Of a DNA stretch of 64,000 bases, positions 25,254 to 33,889 are shown one piece after another; the first letter of the stretch is position 1, and every line of letters begins with the position of its first letter. The translations under genes were made by a program, and so were the position numbers. A model generated the notes under the pieces. The model was not told the origin of the DNA. It saw only the letters and a list, made by a program, of their open reading frames with translations, and ran no database searches. The DNA is from JAVBJV01 sp031555315 (lineage in GTDB: Bacteria > Pseudomonadota > Alphaproteobacteria > Acetobacterales > Acetobacteraceae): NCBI GenBank assembly GCA_031555315.1, contig JAVBUO010000007.1, positions 1-64,000 of the forward strand, given 5' to 3'.

Positions 25254-27050
25254 ATGTCTGGCAAAGGCGCAATGCAAAAACAGCAGCAGAACAGTCTACC
25301 GGTCTGGGATCTGAGCGATCTGTACCCGTCTGCGGACAGCGGACTTCTGCTGGGCGACCTGGACCGTGCCGCCGCCGATGCGTCCGCTTTCGCCGCGCAA
25401 TATACCGGAAAACTGGCGGCGCTGGACGGCGCGGCACTGGCCGGTGCGATCCGGCGGTACGAGCAGATCGAGGAAATTCTCGGGCGCGTGATGTCCTATG
25501 CGCAATTGATGTTCAGCGGCGATTCCACGGATTCCGTGATCGGCGGTTTCTATCAGACGATGCAGGAACGGGTGACGGTGATTTCCAGCGATCTGCTGTT
25601 CTTCACGCTGGAGCTGAACCGCATCGACGACGCGGTGCTGGACGCCAAATTGCGCGCGCCGGAACTGGCGCACTGGGCGCCATGGCTGCGCGATCTGCGC
25701 GTGTTCCGCCCGCACCAGTTGCCCGACGAGCTGGAAAAACTGCTGCACGAAAAGGAGGTGACCGGGCGTTCCGCCTGGTCGCGCCTGTTCGACGAGACCA
25801 TCGCCAACATGCGCATCACGGTGGCGGGCGAAAGTCTGACGGTGTCCGCCGCATTGAACAAGCTGTCGGACCGCGACCGCGCGGTGCGCGAGGCGGCCGG
25901 CAAGGCGGTGGGGGCGGCGTTCGGCGATAACGTGAAGCTGTTTGCGCTGATCACCAACACACTGGCCAAGGACAAGGAGATCGTCGACGGCTGGCGCAAA
26001 TATCCGCGCCCCGGGTCGTCGCGCAACCGCGCCAACATGGTCGAAGACGAGGTGGTCGATGCGCTGGTGGCGGCGGTGCGCGCCGATTATCCGCGCCTGT
26101 CGCACCGTTATTATAAACTGAAGGCGAAGTGGCTGGGGCTGGAAAAGCTGGAGCACTGGGACCGCAACGCCCCGCTGCCCGAAGATGCGGACCGGGAAAT
26201 CCCCTGGCCCGAGGCTGTGTCGCGCGTGCTGGATGCCTATGGCAAGTTCAGTCCCGACCTGGCGGCGATCGGCAAACGGTTCTTCGACAATCCGTGGATC
26301 GATGCCGCGCTGCGCCCGGGTAAGGCGTCCGGCGCGTTCGCGCATCCGACGGTGCCGTCGGTGCATCCGTATTTACTGCAGAATTACCACGGCAAGGCGC
26401 GCGACGTGATGACGCTGGCGCACGAGCTGGGGCACGGCGTGCATCAGGTATTGGCGGCCGGGCAGGGGTATCTGCTGTCGTCGACGCCGTTGACTCTGGC
26501 GGAAACCGCGTCGGTGTTCGGCGAGATGCTGACCTTCCGCGCGCTGCTCGATGCCGAGACCGACCCGGCGCGCAAGCGCGCCATGCTGGCCGCCAAGGTC
26601 GAGGACATGCTGAACACCGTGGTCCGCCAGATCGCGTTCTATCAGTTCGAGACCCTGCTGCACGATGAACGCCGCAAGGGCGAGCTGCTGCCCGAACGGA
26701 TCGGCGAGATCTGGATGCAGGTGCAGACCGAAAGTCTGGGGCCGGTCTTCAGTTTCACGCCGGAATACAAGGTGTTCTGGGCCTATATTCCGCATTTCAT
26801 CCACTCGCCGTTCTACGTTTATGCCTACGCGTTCGGCGACTGTCTGGTGAACGCGCTGTATGGCGTGTTCCAGGGCGGGCATTCCGGATTCCAGGCCAAG
26901 TATCTCGACATGCTGAAGGCCGGCGGCAGCAAGCGGCACAAGGAACTGCTGGCCCCGTTCGGGCTGGATGCGTCGGACCCGGCGTTCTGGAAACGCGGGC
27001 TGGACGTGATTTCAGGTTTCATCGACGAGATCGAGGCGAGCTTTGACTGA
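25254..27050 (+). CDS. pepF: M3 family oligoendopeptidase F
   Basis: This zinc metallopeptidase of 598 residues cleaves oligopeptides in the cytoplasm. The HEXXH motif is at His390-Glu391-Leu-Gly-His394 (within MTLAHELGHGVHQ), with the third ligand in the downstream TLAETASVFGEM region. The N-terminal PVWDLSDLYPSAD and the C-terminal FSFTPEYKVFWAYIPHFIHSPFYVYAY are typical of the PepF/M3B clade. The start is either MSGKGAM (used here) or MQKQQQ six codons later; neither has a strong ribosome-binding site. It overlaps the next gene by eight bases. Confidence 0.95.
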   Translation: MSGKGAMQKQQQNSLPVWDLSDLYPSADSGLLLGDLDRAAADASAFAAQYTGKLAALDGAALAGAIRRYEQIEEILGRVMSYAQLMFSGDSTDSVIGGFYQTMQERVTVISSDLLFFTLELNRIDDAVLDAKLRAPELAHWAPWLRDLRVFRPHQLPDELEKLLHEKEVTGRSAWSRLFDETIANMRITVAGESLTVSAALNKLSDRDRAVREAAGKAVGAAFGDNVKLFALITNTLAKDKEIVDGWRKYPRPGSSRNRANMVEDEVVDALVAAVRADYPRLSHRYYKLKAKWLGLEKLEHWDRNAPLPEDADREIPWPEAVSRVLDAYGKFSPDLAAIGKRFFDNPWIDAALRPGKASGAFAHPTVPSVHPYLLQNYHGKARDVMTLAHELGHGVHQVLAAGQGYLLSSTPLTLAETASVFGEMLTFRALLDAETDPARKRAMLAAKVEDMLNTVVRQIAFYQFETLLHDERRKGELLPERIGEIWMQVQTESLGPVFSFTPEYKVFWAYIPHFIHSPFYVYAYAFGDCLVNALYGVFQGGHSGFQAKYLDMLKAGGSKRHKELLAPFGLDASDPAFWKRGLDVISGFIDEIEASFD

Positions 27051-28392
27051 AGACGAGACCACCCTGTTCGGCAGCATCCGCCGTTTTGCCCGCACTTCGA
27101 CCGCGGTGGGCGGCATTGCCGCGCGCGTGGCGGGCGAGCGCTATCTGGGCATCAAGACCGACCGCGCCAGCCATGCCGAGGATCTGAAGGTGATTCTGGG
27201 CGGGCTGAAAGGCCCGCTGATGAAGGTGGCGCAGTTTCTGTCCTCGATCCCCGATGCGTTGCCGCCGGAATACGCGGCGGAACTGGCGCAGTTGCAGTCC
27301 AATGCGCCGGCGATGGGCTGGCCGTTCGTGCGCCGGCGGATGGCGGGCGAATTGGGGCCGGCCTGGCAGAGCAAGTTCGCCGATTTTGGGCAGGAAGCGG
27401 CCGCGGCGGCCTCGCTGGGGCAGGTGCACAAGGCAACGCTGCCCGATGGCCGCGTGGTGGCGTGCAAGCTGCAGTATCCGGACATGCCGAACACGGTCGA
27501 GGCCGACCTGCGGCAGATGAAGATGGCGATGTCGGTCTACAAGCGCATCGACAACGCGATCCAGCAGGAAGACATCTACGAGGAACTGGTCGAACGGCTG
27601 CGCGAGGAGCTGGATTACGCGCGCGAAGCCGCGCATGTGCGCCTGTACCGGCAGATGCTGGCGCACATTCCCGATGTGCATGTGCCCGAACCGATCGAGG
27701 GGTACTGCACGGGCCGCCTGCTGACGATGACGTGGCTCGAGGGGCAGCCGCTGATGAAATGGCTGGCGAGCGACCCGCCGCAGGAGGCCCGTAACCGGGT
27801 GGCGACGGCGCTGTTCCGTGCCTGGTATGTGCCGTTCTATCGCTACGGTGTGCTGCATGGCGATCCGCATCTGGGCAATTATCAGGTGCGCCCCGATGGC
27901 GGGCTGAACCTGCTGGATTTCGGCACGGTGCGGATTTTCCCGGCCCACACGATGCGTGGCGTACTGACTCTGTACGAAGCGATGCGCGACAAGGATGTCC
28001 CCAAAGCCCGGCAGGCGCACGAGATCGTGGGCTTTAAGGGGCTGAGCGACGAAGCCGTCGATGTGCTGAACCTCTGGGCGCGGTTCCTGTACGAGCCGTT
28101 CCTGGACGACCGGGTGCGCCCATTGCAGGAAAACGACGATCCGGAATACCGGCTGGAACTGGCCAACACGGTGCACGAAGGGCTGCGCCGGGTGGGCGGC
28201 GTGCGTCCGCCGCGCGAATTCGTGCTGCTCGACCGCAGCGCGCTGGGGCTGGGGGCGGCGTTCATGCATCTGCGCGCCGAACTGAACTGGCACCACCTGT
28301 TCGAGGAAGCCGCGGCCGATTTCGACGAGACCGCGTTCGATGCGCGCCAGAAGGCGGCGTTGGCCGCTGCCGGGGTTCCCGGCGCTAGCTGA
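27043..28392 (+). CDS. ABC1/UbiB family atypical kinase
   Basis: This 449-residue protein is of the AarF/COQ8/UbiB family, linked to ubiquinone synthesis through an unusual ATPase activity. The alanine-rich loop AAAASLGQVHKA, the lysine of VVACKLQYP, HGDPHLGNYQV and LLDFGTV are all present. The family's KxGQ motif appears as KVAQ (LMKVAQFLSSIPDALP). No membrane helix closes the C-terminus, unlike E. coli UbiB, so it is likely a paralogue. TTG start overlapping pepF by eight bases; its end overlaps the convergent UPF0262 gene by eight bases. Confidence 0.92.
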   Translation: MTEDETTLFGSIRRFARTSTAVGGIAARVAGERYLGIKTDRASHAEDLKVILGGLKGPLMKVAQFLSSIPDALPPEYAAELAQLQSNAPAMGWPFVRRRMAGELGPAWQSKFADFGQEAAAAASLGQVHKATLPDGRVVACKLQYPDMPNTVEADLRQMKMAMSVYKRIDNAIQQEDIYEELVERLREELDYAREAAHVRLYRQMLAHIPDVHVPEPIEGYCTGRLLTMTWLEGQPLMKWLASDPPQEARNRVATALFRAWYVPFYRYGVLHGDPHLGNYQVRPDGGLNLLDFGTVRIFPAHTMRGVLTLYEAMRDKDVPKARQAHEIVGFKGLSDEAVDVLNLWARFLYEPFLDDRVRPLQENDDPEYRLELANTVHEGLRRVGGVRPPREFVLLDRSALGLGAAFMHLRAELNWHHLFEEAAADFDETAFDARQKAALAAAGVPGAS

Positions 28393-28861
28393 GCCGCTGG
28401 TGCAGCACGCAGATCAGGGTGAACAGCCGCCTTGCGGTGTCGAAGTCCAGCCGGATCTTGTTTTCGAGGCGCTGCAGGAGCAGTTCGGCCCCTTCGTTGT
28501 GCAGGCCGCGCCGGCCCATGTCGATCGCCTGGATGCGGCTTTCGCGCCCGTCCTGCACGGCCAGGATGTGGCTGTCGACCAGCATCTGGTAGTCCTTGAT
28601 CAGCCGCCGGAACGGGCCGAGCGCCAGAATGACGGCGGTTAGGGTCTCGTCGTCGAGGGCGCGGATATCGAACACCAGCCGTCCGTCCTGGATGGCCAGA
28701 TGCAGCCGGTACTTGCCCGGCGCGAGAGCGGCTGGTTCGAACACGCTGTCGTCGAGCAGATCGGCAACGGCCTGCGCCCGGTCCGCTTCGAGAATCGGGG
28801 ACAGCCGGGTCAGGGCTTCCCCGGTCAGCAGAATCTCGCCGATGCGCGCCTTGTTCGACAT
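28385..28861 (-). CDS. UPF0262 family protein
   Basis: This 158-residue protein matches the alphaproteobacterial family UPF0262: RLHLAIQDGRLVFDIRAL, then LALGPFRRLIKDYQMLVDSHILAV and AIDMGRRGLHNEGAELLLQRLENKI followed by DFDTARRLFTLICVL. Function unknown; it is cytoplasmic and helical. The stop of the upstream DUF983 gene is one base before its start, so they form an operon. Confidence 0.92.
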   Translation of the reverse strand: MSNKARIGEILLTGEALTRLSPILEADRAQAVADLLDDSVFEPAALAPGKYRLHLAIQDGRLVFDIRALDDETLTAVILALGPFRRLIKDYQMLVDSHILAVQDGRESRIQAIDMGRRGLHNEGAELLLQRLENKIRLDFDTARRLFTLICVLHQRLS

Positions 28862-28862
28862 T

Positions 28863-29273
28863 TCAGCTTTCCGATTTTGCCAAACCGAAATGCAGCATCA
28901 GGCCGACCGTCGCCCCCTTGATCGGGCGGATGACCGCCAGAGACAGCACTGTGGTCAAGGGCAGGAAAATTGCCATGAGTATCCATAAAGAGGGTGTGAA
29001 ACTGCGTTCGGTCCATAATAGCAGGGGAATGATAATGTGCCCGACCAGGAAGATGGTGAAATAGGGCGGCGCATCGTCGGCGCGGGCAGTGCCGAGCGGT
29101 GCATGGCAGGCGCTGCACAGCGGCACGACGCGCAGATAGCCGGAGAATATCCGTCCCTGTCCGCAGACCGGGCAGCGGTCGGCCAGTCCGCGCACGAGCT
29201 GGGTCGCAAGCGATGCCTGCGTACGTTCTGGAAGATCCCGGGTGGTGCCCTGCTGATGAGGATGCTGTTCCAC
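28863..29273 (-). CDS. DUF983 family membrane protein with zinc-ribbon-like Cys pairs
   Basis: This 136-residue protein carries RCPVCGQGRIFSGYL and VVPLCSACHAPLG, giving two CxxC pairs that probably bind zinc. Two hydrophobic helices follow (PPYFTIFLVGHIIIPLLLW and LWILMAIFLPLTTVLSLAV) and then RPIKGATVGLMLHFGLAK, the DUF983 signature. In alphaproteobacteria such genes often sit near cytochrome oxidase genes; here the partner is UPF0262. Function unknown. Confidence 0.9.
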   Translation of the reverse strand: MEQHPHQQGTTRDLPERTQASLATQLVRGLADRCPVCGQGRIFSGYLRVVPLCSACHAPLGTARADDAPPYFTIFLVGHIIIPLLLWTERSFTPSLWILMAIFLPLTTVLSLAVIRPIKGATVGLMLHFGLAKSES

Positions 29274-29374
29274 AACTGCGTTTCCCTGTTGCGACGCAGC
29301 ATGAAGGATCGGCCTTGCATAGGCAAGTCCCAGGTGATGCCCACCGTCCGGGAGGAGCGGAGCGTACCTAAATA

Positions 29375-29392
29375 ATATAAGTGTACTTATAT
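29375..29392. promoter_or_regulatory. Operator-like palindrome upstream of prpD
   Basis: ATATAAGT (29375-29382) and ACTTATAT (29385-29392) are perfect 8-base arms around GT. This AT-rich site is about 80-100 bases upstream of the prpD start and lies in the DUF983/prpD divergent gap, so it is a candidate binding site for a propionate-responsive regulator. No such regulator gene is in the window. Confidence 0.55.
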
Positions 29393-29473
29393 ATTACGTC
29401 CTTATCGTGCGGTAAAACCTGTTGCAGACTCGCGGGGAAGAGTCAGATGGCTCTCTTATTTCAGGAGGAACGC

Positions 29474-30973
29474 ATGAAGTTGCATGATGTCCGTGTATTT
29501 CCGTCCAGCAAGGCATTGGCGCGAGAGGACCAGCTGGCCTGGAAGATCGCCGGTGTGGCGGCCGACAAGGTGCCCGTCGAGAAAGATGTGCAGGAGATGA
29601 TCATCAACCGGGTGATCGACAATGCATCCGTGGCGGTCGCCTCGGTCAACCGCACGCCGGTCGTCTCGGCGCGCGCGATGGCGCTGGGGCACATGCGCAA
29701 GAACGGCGCGACGGTGTTCGGCATGCCGGCCACAAAGACGGTGTCTCCCGAATGGGCGGCCTGGGCCAACGGCACGGCGGTGCGCGAGCTGGATATGCAC
29801 GATACATTCCTGGCGGCGGACTATTCGCACCCGGGCGACAATATTCCTCCCATCCTTGCCGTTGCGCAGACGATGGAAAAATCGGGCAGGGACCTGATCC
29901 GTGGGATCGCCACCGGCTACGAGATCCATATCGATCTGGTGCGCGCCATCTGCCTGCACGCCCACAAGATCGACCACATCGCGCATCTGTGCCCGGCGCA
30001 GGCGGCGGGCATCGGCACGTTGCTGGGCCTGAAGCAGGAGGCGATCTACCAGGCCGTGCAGCAGGCGCTGCACGTATCGGTTACCACCCGCCAGTCGCGC
30101 AAGGGCGAGATTTCGTCGTGGAAAGCCTATGCGCCGGCGCACGCGGGCAAGCTGGCGATCGAGGCGGTGGACCGCTGCATGCGCGGCGAGGGTGCGCCCA
30201 GTCCGATCTACGAGGGCGAGGATTCGGTGATCGCCTGGATTCTGGACGGCAAGAACGCACACTATAAGGTACCGTTGCCCGGCCCGGGCGAGGCGAAGCG
30301 CGCGATCCTCGACAGCTATACCAAGGAACACAGCGCCGAATACCAGTCGCAGGCGCTGATCGATCTGGCATTCCGCATGCGCGGGCAGATCCGCAACTGG
30401 GATGATGTCGAGAAAATCGTCCTGCACACGTCGCACCACACGCATTACGTGATCGGCACCGGCGCGAACGACCCTCAGAAGATGGACCCGAAGGCCAGCC
30501 GCGAAACGCTGGATCACTCGATCATGTACATCTTCGCCGTCGCGCTGCAGGACGGGCGCTGGCACCATGTGGACAGCTATGCACCCCGGCGCGCCGGGCG
30601 GGCTGACACCGTGCGCCTGTGGCACAAGATCGAAACCCGCGAAGACCCGGAATGGACGCGCCGCTACCATTCGACCGATCCGGCCGAGAAGGCTTTCGGC
30701 GCGCGGGTCGAGATTTTCCTGAAGGACGGGACGACGCTCGAGGACGAAATGGCGGTGGCGAACGCCCATCCGCTGGGGGCCAAGCCGTTCGGCCGGAAGG
30801 ATTACATCCGCAAATTCCAGATCATGACCGACGGAATCATCTCGTCGCGCGAGTCCAACCGCTTTCTCGAGGCGGTGCAGGATTTGCCGCGGTTGAAGGC
30901 CGGGGAACTGGGGGCGCTGAATGTGGCGCTGCCGGCGGGTGCTCTGAAAGAGGGGAAGAAGGGGATTTTCTGA
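29474..30973 (+). CDS. prpD: 2-methylcitrate dehydratase
   Basis: This methylcitrate-cycle enzyme (propionyl-CoA oxidation) dehydrates 2-methylcitrate. The 499-residue protein matches PrpD of the MmgE/PrpD family: VFPSSKALAREDQLAWKIAG, then DNASVAVASVNR, YSHPGDNIPPILAVAQ, GYEIHIDLVRAICLHAHKIDHIAHLCPAQ and the basic active-site loop TTRQSRKGEISSWKA. AGGAGGAACGC precedes the ATG. It is followed 57 bases later by prpC. prpB and prpE are not adjacent, so lyase and ligase must come from other loci. Confidence 0.97.
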   Translation: MKLHDVRVFPSSKALAREDQLAWKIAGVAADKVPVEKDVQEMIINRVIDNASVAVASVNRTPVVSARAMALGHMRKNGATVFGMPATKTVSPEWAAWANGTAVRELDMHDTFLAADYSHPGDNIPPILAVAQTMEKSGRDLIRGIATGYEIHIDLVRAICLHAHKIDHIAHLCPAQAAGIGTLLGLKQEAIYQAVQQALHVSVTTRQSRKGEISSWKAYAPAHAGKLAIEAVDRCMRGEGAPSPIYEGEDSVIAWILDGKNAHYKVPLPGPGEAKRAILDSYTKEHSAEYQSQALIDLAFRMRGQIRNWDDVEKIVLHTSHHTHYVIGTGANDPQKMDPKASRETLDHSIMYIFAVALQDGRWHHVDSYAPRRAGRADTVRLWHKIETREDPEWTRRYHSTDPAEKAFGARVEIFLKDGTTLEDEMAVANAHPLGAKPFGRKDYIRKFQIMTDGIISSRESNRFLEAVQDLPRLKAGELGALNVALPAGALKEGKKGIF

Positions 30974-31030
30974 TCTTCGTGTCCCGCTGCGGGGCAGAGA
31001 TGACATTCATGATTTGAGTGGGAGGGGTAT

Positions 31031-32170
31031 ATGAATATGAGCGAAGCGGTTCCGCATATCTCGAAAGGTCTGGTCGGCGTCTATGCCGACCGGAGCGCGG
31101 TTTCCAAGGTGATGGCGGAGACCAACAGCCTGACCTATCGCGGCTACGCGGTGCAGGATCTGGCCGAGGCCTGTTCGTTCGAAGAAGTGGCCTATCTGCT
31201 GTGGAATGGCGAATTGCCGGACCGCAAGCAGCTGAACGCGTTCCGCCGGGCCGAGGCGGCGGAGCGGGCGATTTCCGCCCGGTTGAAACGGGTGATCGCG
31301 GAATTTCCGAAAAAAGCGCATCCGATGGACACGCTTCGCACAGCGGTGTCGTTCATGGCGCTGGAGGACCCGGAAACGGCGGACAACTCGGATGCGGCAG
31401 CGCGGCGCAAGGCTGTGCGGCTGCTGGCCAAAATCCCGACCGCGATCGCAGCGGACTATCGGCTGCGGCACGGCAAGCGGCCGATCTCTCCGGACCCGAA
31501 GCTGAAGTTTTCGGAAAATTTCTTCCGGATGTGCTTCGGCAAGGTGCCTGCGAAGGAAGTCGTGAAGGCGTTCGACGTCAGTCTGATCCTGTACGCCGAA
31601 CACGGGTTTAACGCGTCTACCTTTACAGCCCGGACCGTCACATCAACCCAGGCGGACATTCACTGTGCGGCGGTGGCGGGCATTTCCGCCCTGAAGGGAC
31701 CGCTGCATGGCGGCGCGAACGAAGCCGTGATGCATATGCTGAAGGAAATCCGCACGCCCGAACGCGCCAAAACCTGGCTGGCTGATAAGTTCGATCACCG
31801 CGCGCTGGTCATGGGTTTTGGCCACCGGGTCTATAAAAATGGCGACAGCCGCGTGCCGACAATGACCAAGTATGCCCAGAAAATGGCGGAAGTCGTAGGA
31901 GATCGGCGGTGGATGGAGATCAGCCGCATCCTGGCGGCCGAGATGCTCGAGAAGAAGAACATCCACCCCAACCTCGATTTTCCGGCGGGGCCCGCCTACT
32001 ACCTGATGGGGTTCGATATCCCGATGTTCACGCCGATCTTCGTCGCGTCGCGGATCACCGGGTGGGCGGCGCACGTCTTCGAGCAGGCGGCGGACAACCG
32101 GTTGATCCGTCCGTTGTCGGTCTATGACGGCGTTCCGCAACGCCCGGTTCCGCCGATGAAAAATCGTTGA
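31031..32170 (+). CDS. prpC: 2-methylcitrate synthase
   Basis: This 379-residue type-II-like citrate synthase family enzyme condenses propionyl-CoA with oxaloacetate. Family motifs: SLTYRGYAVQDLAE, AEHGFNASTFTARTVTSTQAD, GPLHGGANEAVMHML, MGFGHRVYKNGDSR and FPAGPAYYLMGFDIP with the end FEQAADNRLIRPLSVY. Its position behind prpD supports PrpC rather than GltA. GGAGGGG lies five bases before the ATG. A perfect 18-bp terminator hairpin follows 72 bases after the stop. Confidence 0.96.
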   Translation: MNMSEAVPHISKGLVGVYADRSAVSKVMAETNSLTYRGYAVQDLAEACSFEEVAYLLWNGELPDRKQLNAFRRAEAAERAISARLKRVIAEFPKKAHPMDTLRTAVSFMALEDPETADNSDAAARRKAVRLLAKIPTAIAADYRLRHGKRPISPDPKLKFSENFFRMCFGKVPAKEVVKAFDVSLILYAEHGFNASTFTARTVTSTQADIHCAAVAGISALKGPLHGGANEAVMHMLKEIRTPERAKTWLADKFDHRALVMGFGHRVYKNGDSRVPTMTKYAQKMAEVVGDRRWMEISRILAAEMLEKKNIHPNLDFPAGPAYYLMGFDIPMFTPIFVASRITGWAAHVFEQAADNRLIRPLSVYDGVPQRPVPPMKNR

Positions 32171-32196
32171 ACGCTTCGGCGGCACGGCTGATTTGA

Positions 32197-32210
32197 TTGA
32201 GGTACATCAA
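32197..32210. promoter_or_regulatory. FNR/FixK-like box (weak)
   Basis: TTGAGGTACATCAA differs at one position from TTGAT-N4-ATCAA. It lies just after prpC and before that gene's terminator, with the next gene 590 bases away, so a regulatory role is doubtful. Recorded as a possible site only. Confidence 0.25.
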
Positions 32211-32241
32211 ATTTTCAGTGTGTCGTCTTCGTTTGAAGCAA

Positions 32242-32294
32242 GAAGACAATGCGGCGCGCGGTTTCACTGCGCGCCGCATTGTCTTCATATTTTT
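32242..32294 (+). terminator. Very strong intrinsic terminator of prpDC
   Basis: An 18-base perfect stem: GAAGACAATGCGGCGCGC (32242-32259) pairs with GCGCGCCGCATTGTCTTC (32269-32286) around a 9-base loop, followed by ATATTTTT. It is one of the two longest perfect stems in the window. Confidence 0.9.
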
Positions 32295-32801
32295 GTGGTG
32301 TTCACGTCACACATACACGCGATGTGAGAAGAAAATGCATCGAACGCACATATCGATGATCGCTTTTTGTTGACATGCATATTCATGCTGCGGATAGCGT
32401 TCATTTGTGCATGTGTTGTTGTTCTCGCGATTCGCACAGTGTCAATCTGAAGCGACCACGAACAGCGGCAGATGCCAAACTGGGAAGGTACGGTCGATGG
32501 ACCGCAGTTTCGATCGGTGCAGACGTTTCAAGCGCACCGGACGGCAGGATGAAGAACGGAGAGTAAGGCGCGGCAATCGCGCTGCGACGCTCGCTGCTTC
32601 TTTCCTGTCTGCGGTTTCCACGCATACGGGGCGGGATGCCCGGTGTATGTGGCACAGTCTGCGTTCGCGCGGTGCGGTGCTGGCTTACAGTCCAAGTTTC
32701 ACCGTCCGTGTTCGCTGTATGCAAGCGGACCGGATCAGTCGAGGAACCGGGTGCATCCCGCAGCCGTTTCCCCAGCAACCGCAGAGAGGGAGTTCCTGCA
32801 G
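32295..32801. other. Roughly 500-base gap with no convincing gene
   Basis: Between the prpC terminator and the histone-like gene I find no open frame with plausible protein composition. The first ~150 bases are A+T-richer than the surroundings and contain TTGACA at 32370-32375, a possible -35 element without a good -10 partner. The rest is G+C-rich and could be a long untranslated leader or an RNA gene. I checked for RNase P, tmRNA, SRP and tRNA landmarks and saw none. Confidence 0.5.
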
Positions 32802-33194
32802 GTGACCACTGAAATTGAAACCACTGAAGAACTGACCGCCCAGCCGATGGCTGTGCGCGCTGCCAAGAAGACGGCGAAGAAGGCTGCCAAGAAGACGGCA
32901 AAGAAGGCCACCAAGAAGACGGCAAAGAAGGCCGTGAAGAAGACGGCAAAGAAGGCCGCCAAGAAGACGGCGAAGAAGGCCGTGAAGAAGACGGCAAAGA
33001 AGGCCGCCAAGAAGACGGCGAAGAAGGCCGTGAAGAAGACGGCAAAGAAGGCCACCAAGAAGACGGCGAAGAAGGCCGTGAAGAAGACGGCGAAGAAGGC
33101 CACCAAGAAGGCCGTCAAGAAGACCGCACGCAAGACGGTGCGTCGCCCCCGCAAGGTCGCGCCTGTGACCACGCCGACCGAAGGCGCGATGTAA
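32802..33194 (+). CDS. Histone H1-like Lys/Ala-repeat DNA-binding protein
   Basis: This is a 130-residue, extremely basic protein. A short acidic N-terminus (TTEIETTEELTAQP) is followed by ten perfect 8-residue units KKTAKKA(A/V/T) at residues 22-101, then a basic tail (KKTARKTVRRPRK). Such proteins resemble the C-terminal tail of eukaryotic H1 and the bacterial Hc1/AlgP-like proteins, and should condense DNA non-specifically. The start is taken as GTG with GAGAGGGAG upstream; the frame is open 53 codons further with a composition unlike a protein, and ATG at codon 16 is an alternative. Confidence 0.85.
   Translation: MTTEIETTEELTAQPMAVRAAKKTAKKAAKKTAKKATKKTAKKAVKKTAKKAAKKTAKKAVKKTAKKAAKKTAKKAVKKTAKKATKKTAKKAVKKTAKKATKKAVKKTARKTVRRPRKVAPVTTPTEGAM
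32865..33104 (+). repeat. Ten tandem 24-bp units in the histone-like gene
   Basis: The array encodes KKTAKKAX ten times. Units differ mainly by synonymous changes (ACGGCA/ACGGCG) and in the eighth codon, which alternates among GCC, GTG and ACC. The near-identity means copy number could change by slippage or recombination. Confidence 0.9.
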
Positions 33195-33220
33195 GCCTGT
33201 CCGGAACGGCGATATCCGCA

Positions 33221-33250
33221 AAAAGGGCACTGTCGTCAGTGCCCTTTTTT
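33221..33250. terminator. Bidirectional terminator between histone-like gene and otnC
   Basis: GGGCACTG (33225-33232) pairs with CAGTGCCC (33237-33244) around TCGT. The stem is flanked by AAAA on the left and TTTTTT on the right, and sits between two convergent genes. Confidence 0.9.
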
Positions 33251-33253
33251 GCG

Positions 33254-33889
33254 TCAATCCTTGATAAGATGCCGGATCTGCTCTGACGTAAGCTGGCGCG
33301 GGGCCCGGTTGTGCAGCAGCAGATGCAGCCGGGCCGCTTCTTCTAGTTCCTCGGCGGTATACACGGCGTCGGGCAGGGTTCTGGCGCTCACCACAGGGCC
33401 GTGGTTGGCCAGTAGAACTGCCGTGGCGTGCTGGGCCTCGGCCTGAAGGACGGCTTCCATATCCGCATCCCCTGGCGGGTAATACGGCACGACCGGCAGA
33501 TCGCGGCCGATTCGCATCACGAAATACGGAGTTAACGGCAGGATCGGGGCGGTCGTTCCCGGTTCGGCCAGACATGCAACCGCGGTGGCGTGCGTTGAAT
33601 GCAGATGCACGACGGCGCCGGTGGCGGGGCGCGCGTGGTAGAACGCGCGGTGCATAAACACCTCTTTCGACGGTGGATCACCGGCGATGTGGCGGAATTC
33701 GCCATCGAGTTTCGAAAGGCGTTCAGGCATCAGTCTGCCGAGGCAGGAATTGGTCGGCGTGATCAGATAGCCGTCGGACAGCCGCACGCTGATGTTGCCG
33801 GCCGAGCCGACCGAATAGCCGCGCGTGAACAGGCTGGCGGCCAGTTCGCACAGTTCGGCCCGCAGGCTGGTTTCCGTGGGGCCGGTCAT
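33254..33889 (-). CDS. otnC: 3-oxo-tetronate 4-phosphate decarboxylase (class II aldolase family)
   Basis: This 211-residue metal-dependent class II aldolase family protein has SVGSAGNISVRLSDGYLITPT, the metal-binding VVHLHSTHATAVA and VLLANHGPVVSA with a third His. OtnC decarboxylates the 4-phosphate produced by OtnK, giving dihydroxyacetone phosphate, in the catabolism of four-carbon acid sugars. It starts inside the otnK stop (ATGA overlap), as in known otnK-otnC pairs. No OtnI isomerase or dehydrogenase gene is adjacent. Confidence 0.9.
   Translation of the reverse strand: MTGPTETSLRAELCELAASLFTRGYSVGSAGNISVRLSDGYLITPTNSCLGRLMPERLSKLDGEFRHIAGDPPSKEVFMHRAFYHARPATGAVVHLHSTHATAVACLAEPGTTAPILPLTPYFVMRIGRDLPVVPYYPPGDADMEAVLQAEAQHATAVLLANHGPVVSARTLPDAVYTAEELEEAARLHLLLHNRAPRQLTSEQIRHLIKD

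Noticed and set aside
32197..32210. FNR/FixK box after prpC as evidence of anaerobic regulation
   Set aside because: One mismatch, wrong position (before the prpC terminator and nearly 600 bases from the next start); kept only as a weak site.
32407..32805. A 132-codon plus-strand frame before the histone-like gene
   Set aside because: Amino-acid composition (Arg, Cys, Ser, Gln rich), no ribosome-binding site and overlap with the histone gene's own leader make it unlikely to be coding.
32865..33104. Regular 24-bp repeats as a possible CRISPR array
   Set aside because: The units are directly adjacent without spacers and are in frame, encoding KKTAKKAX; they are protein-coding repeats.
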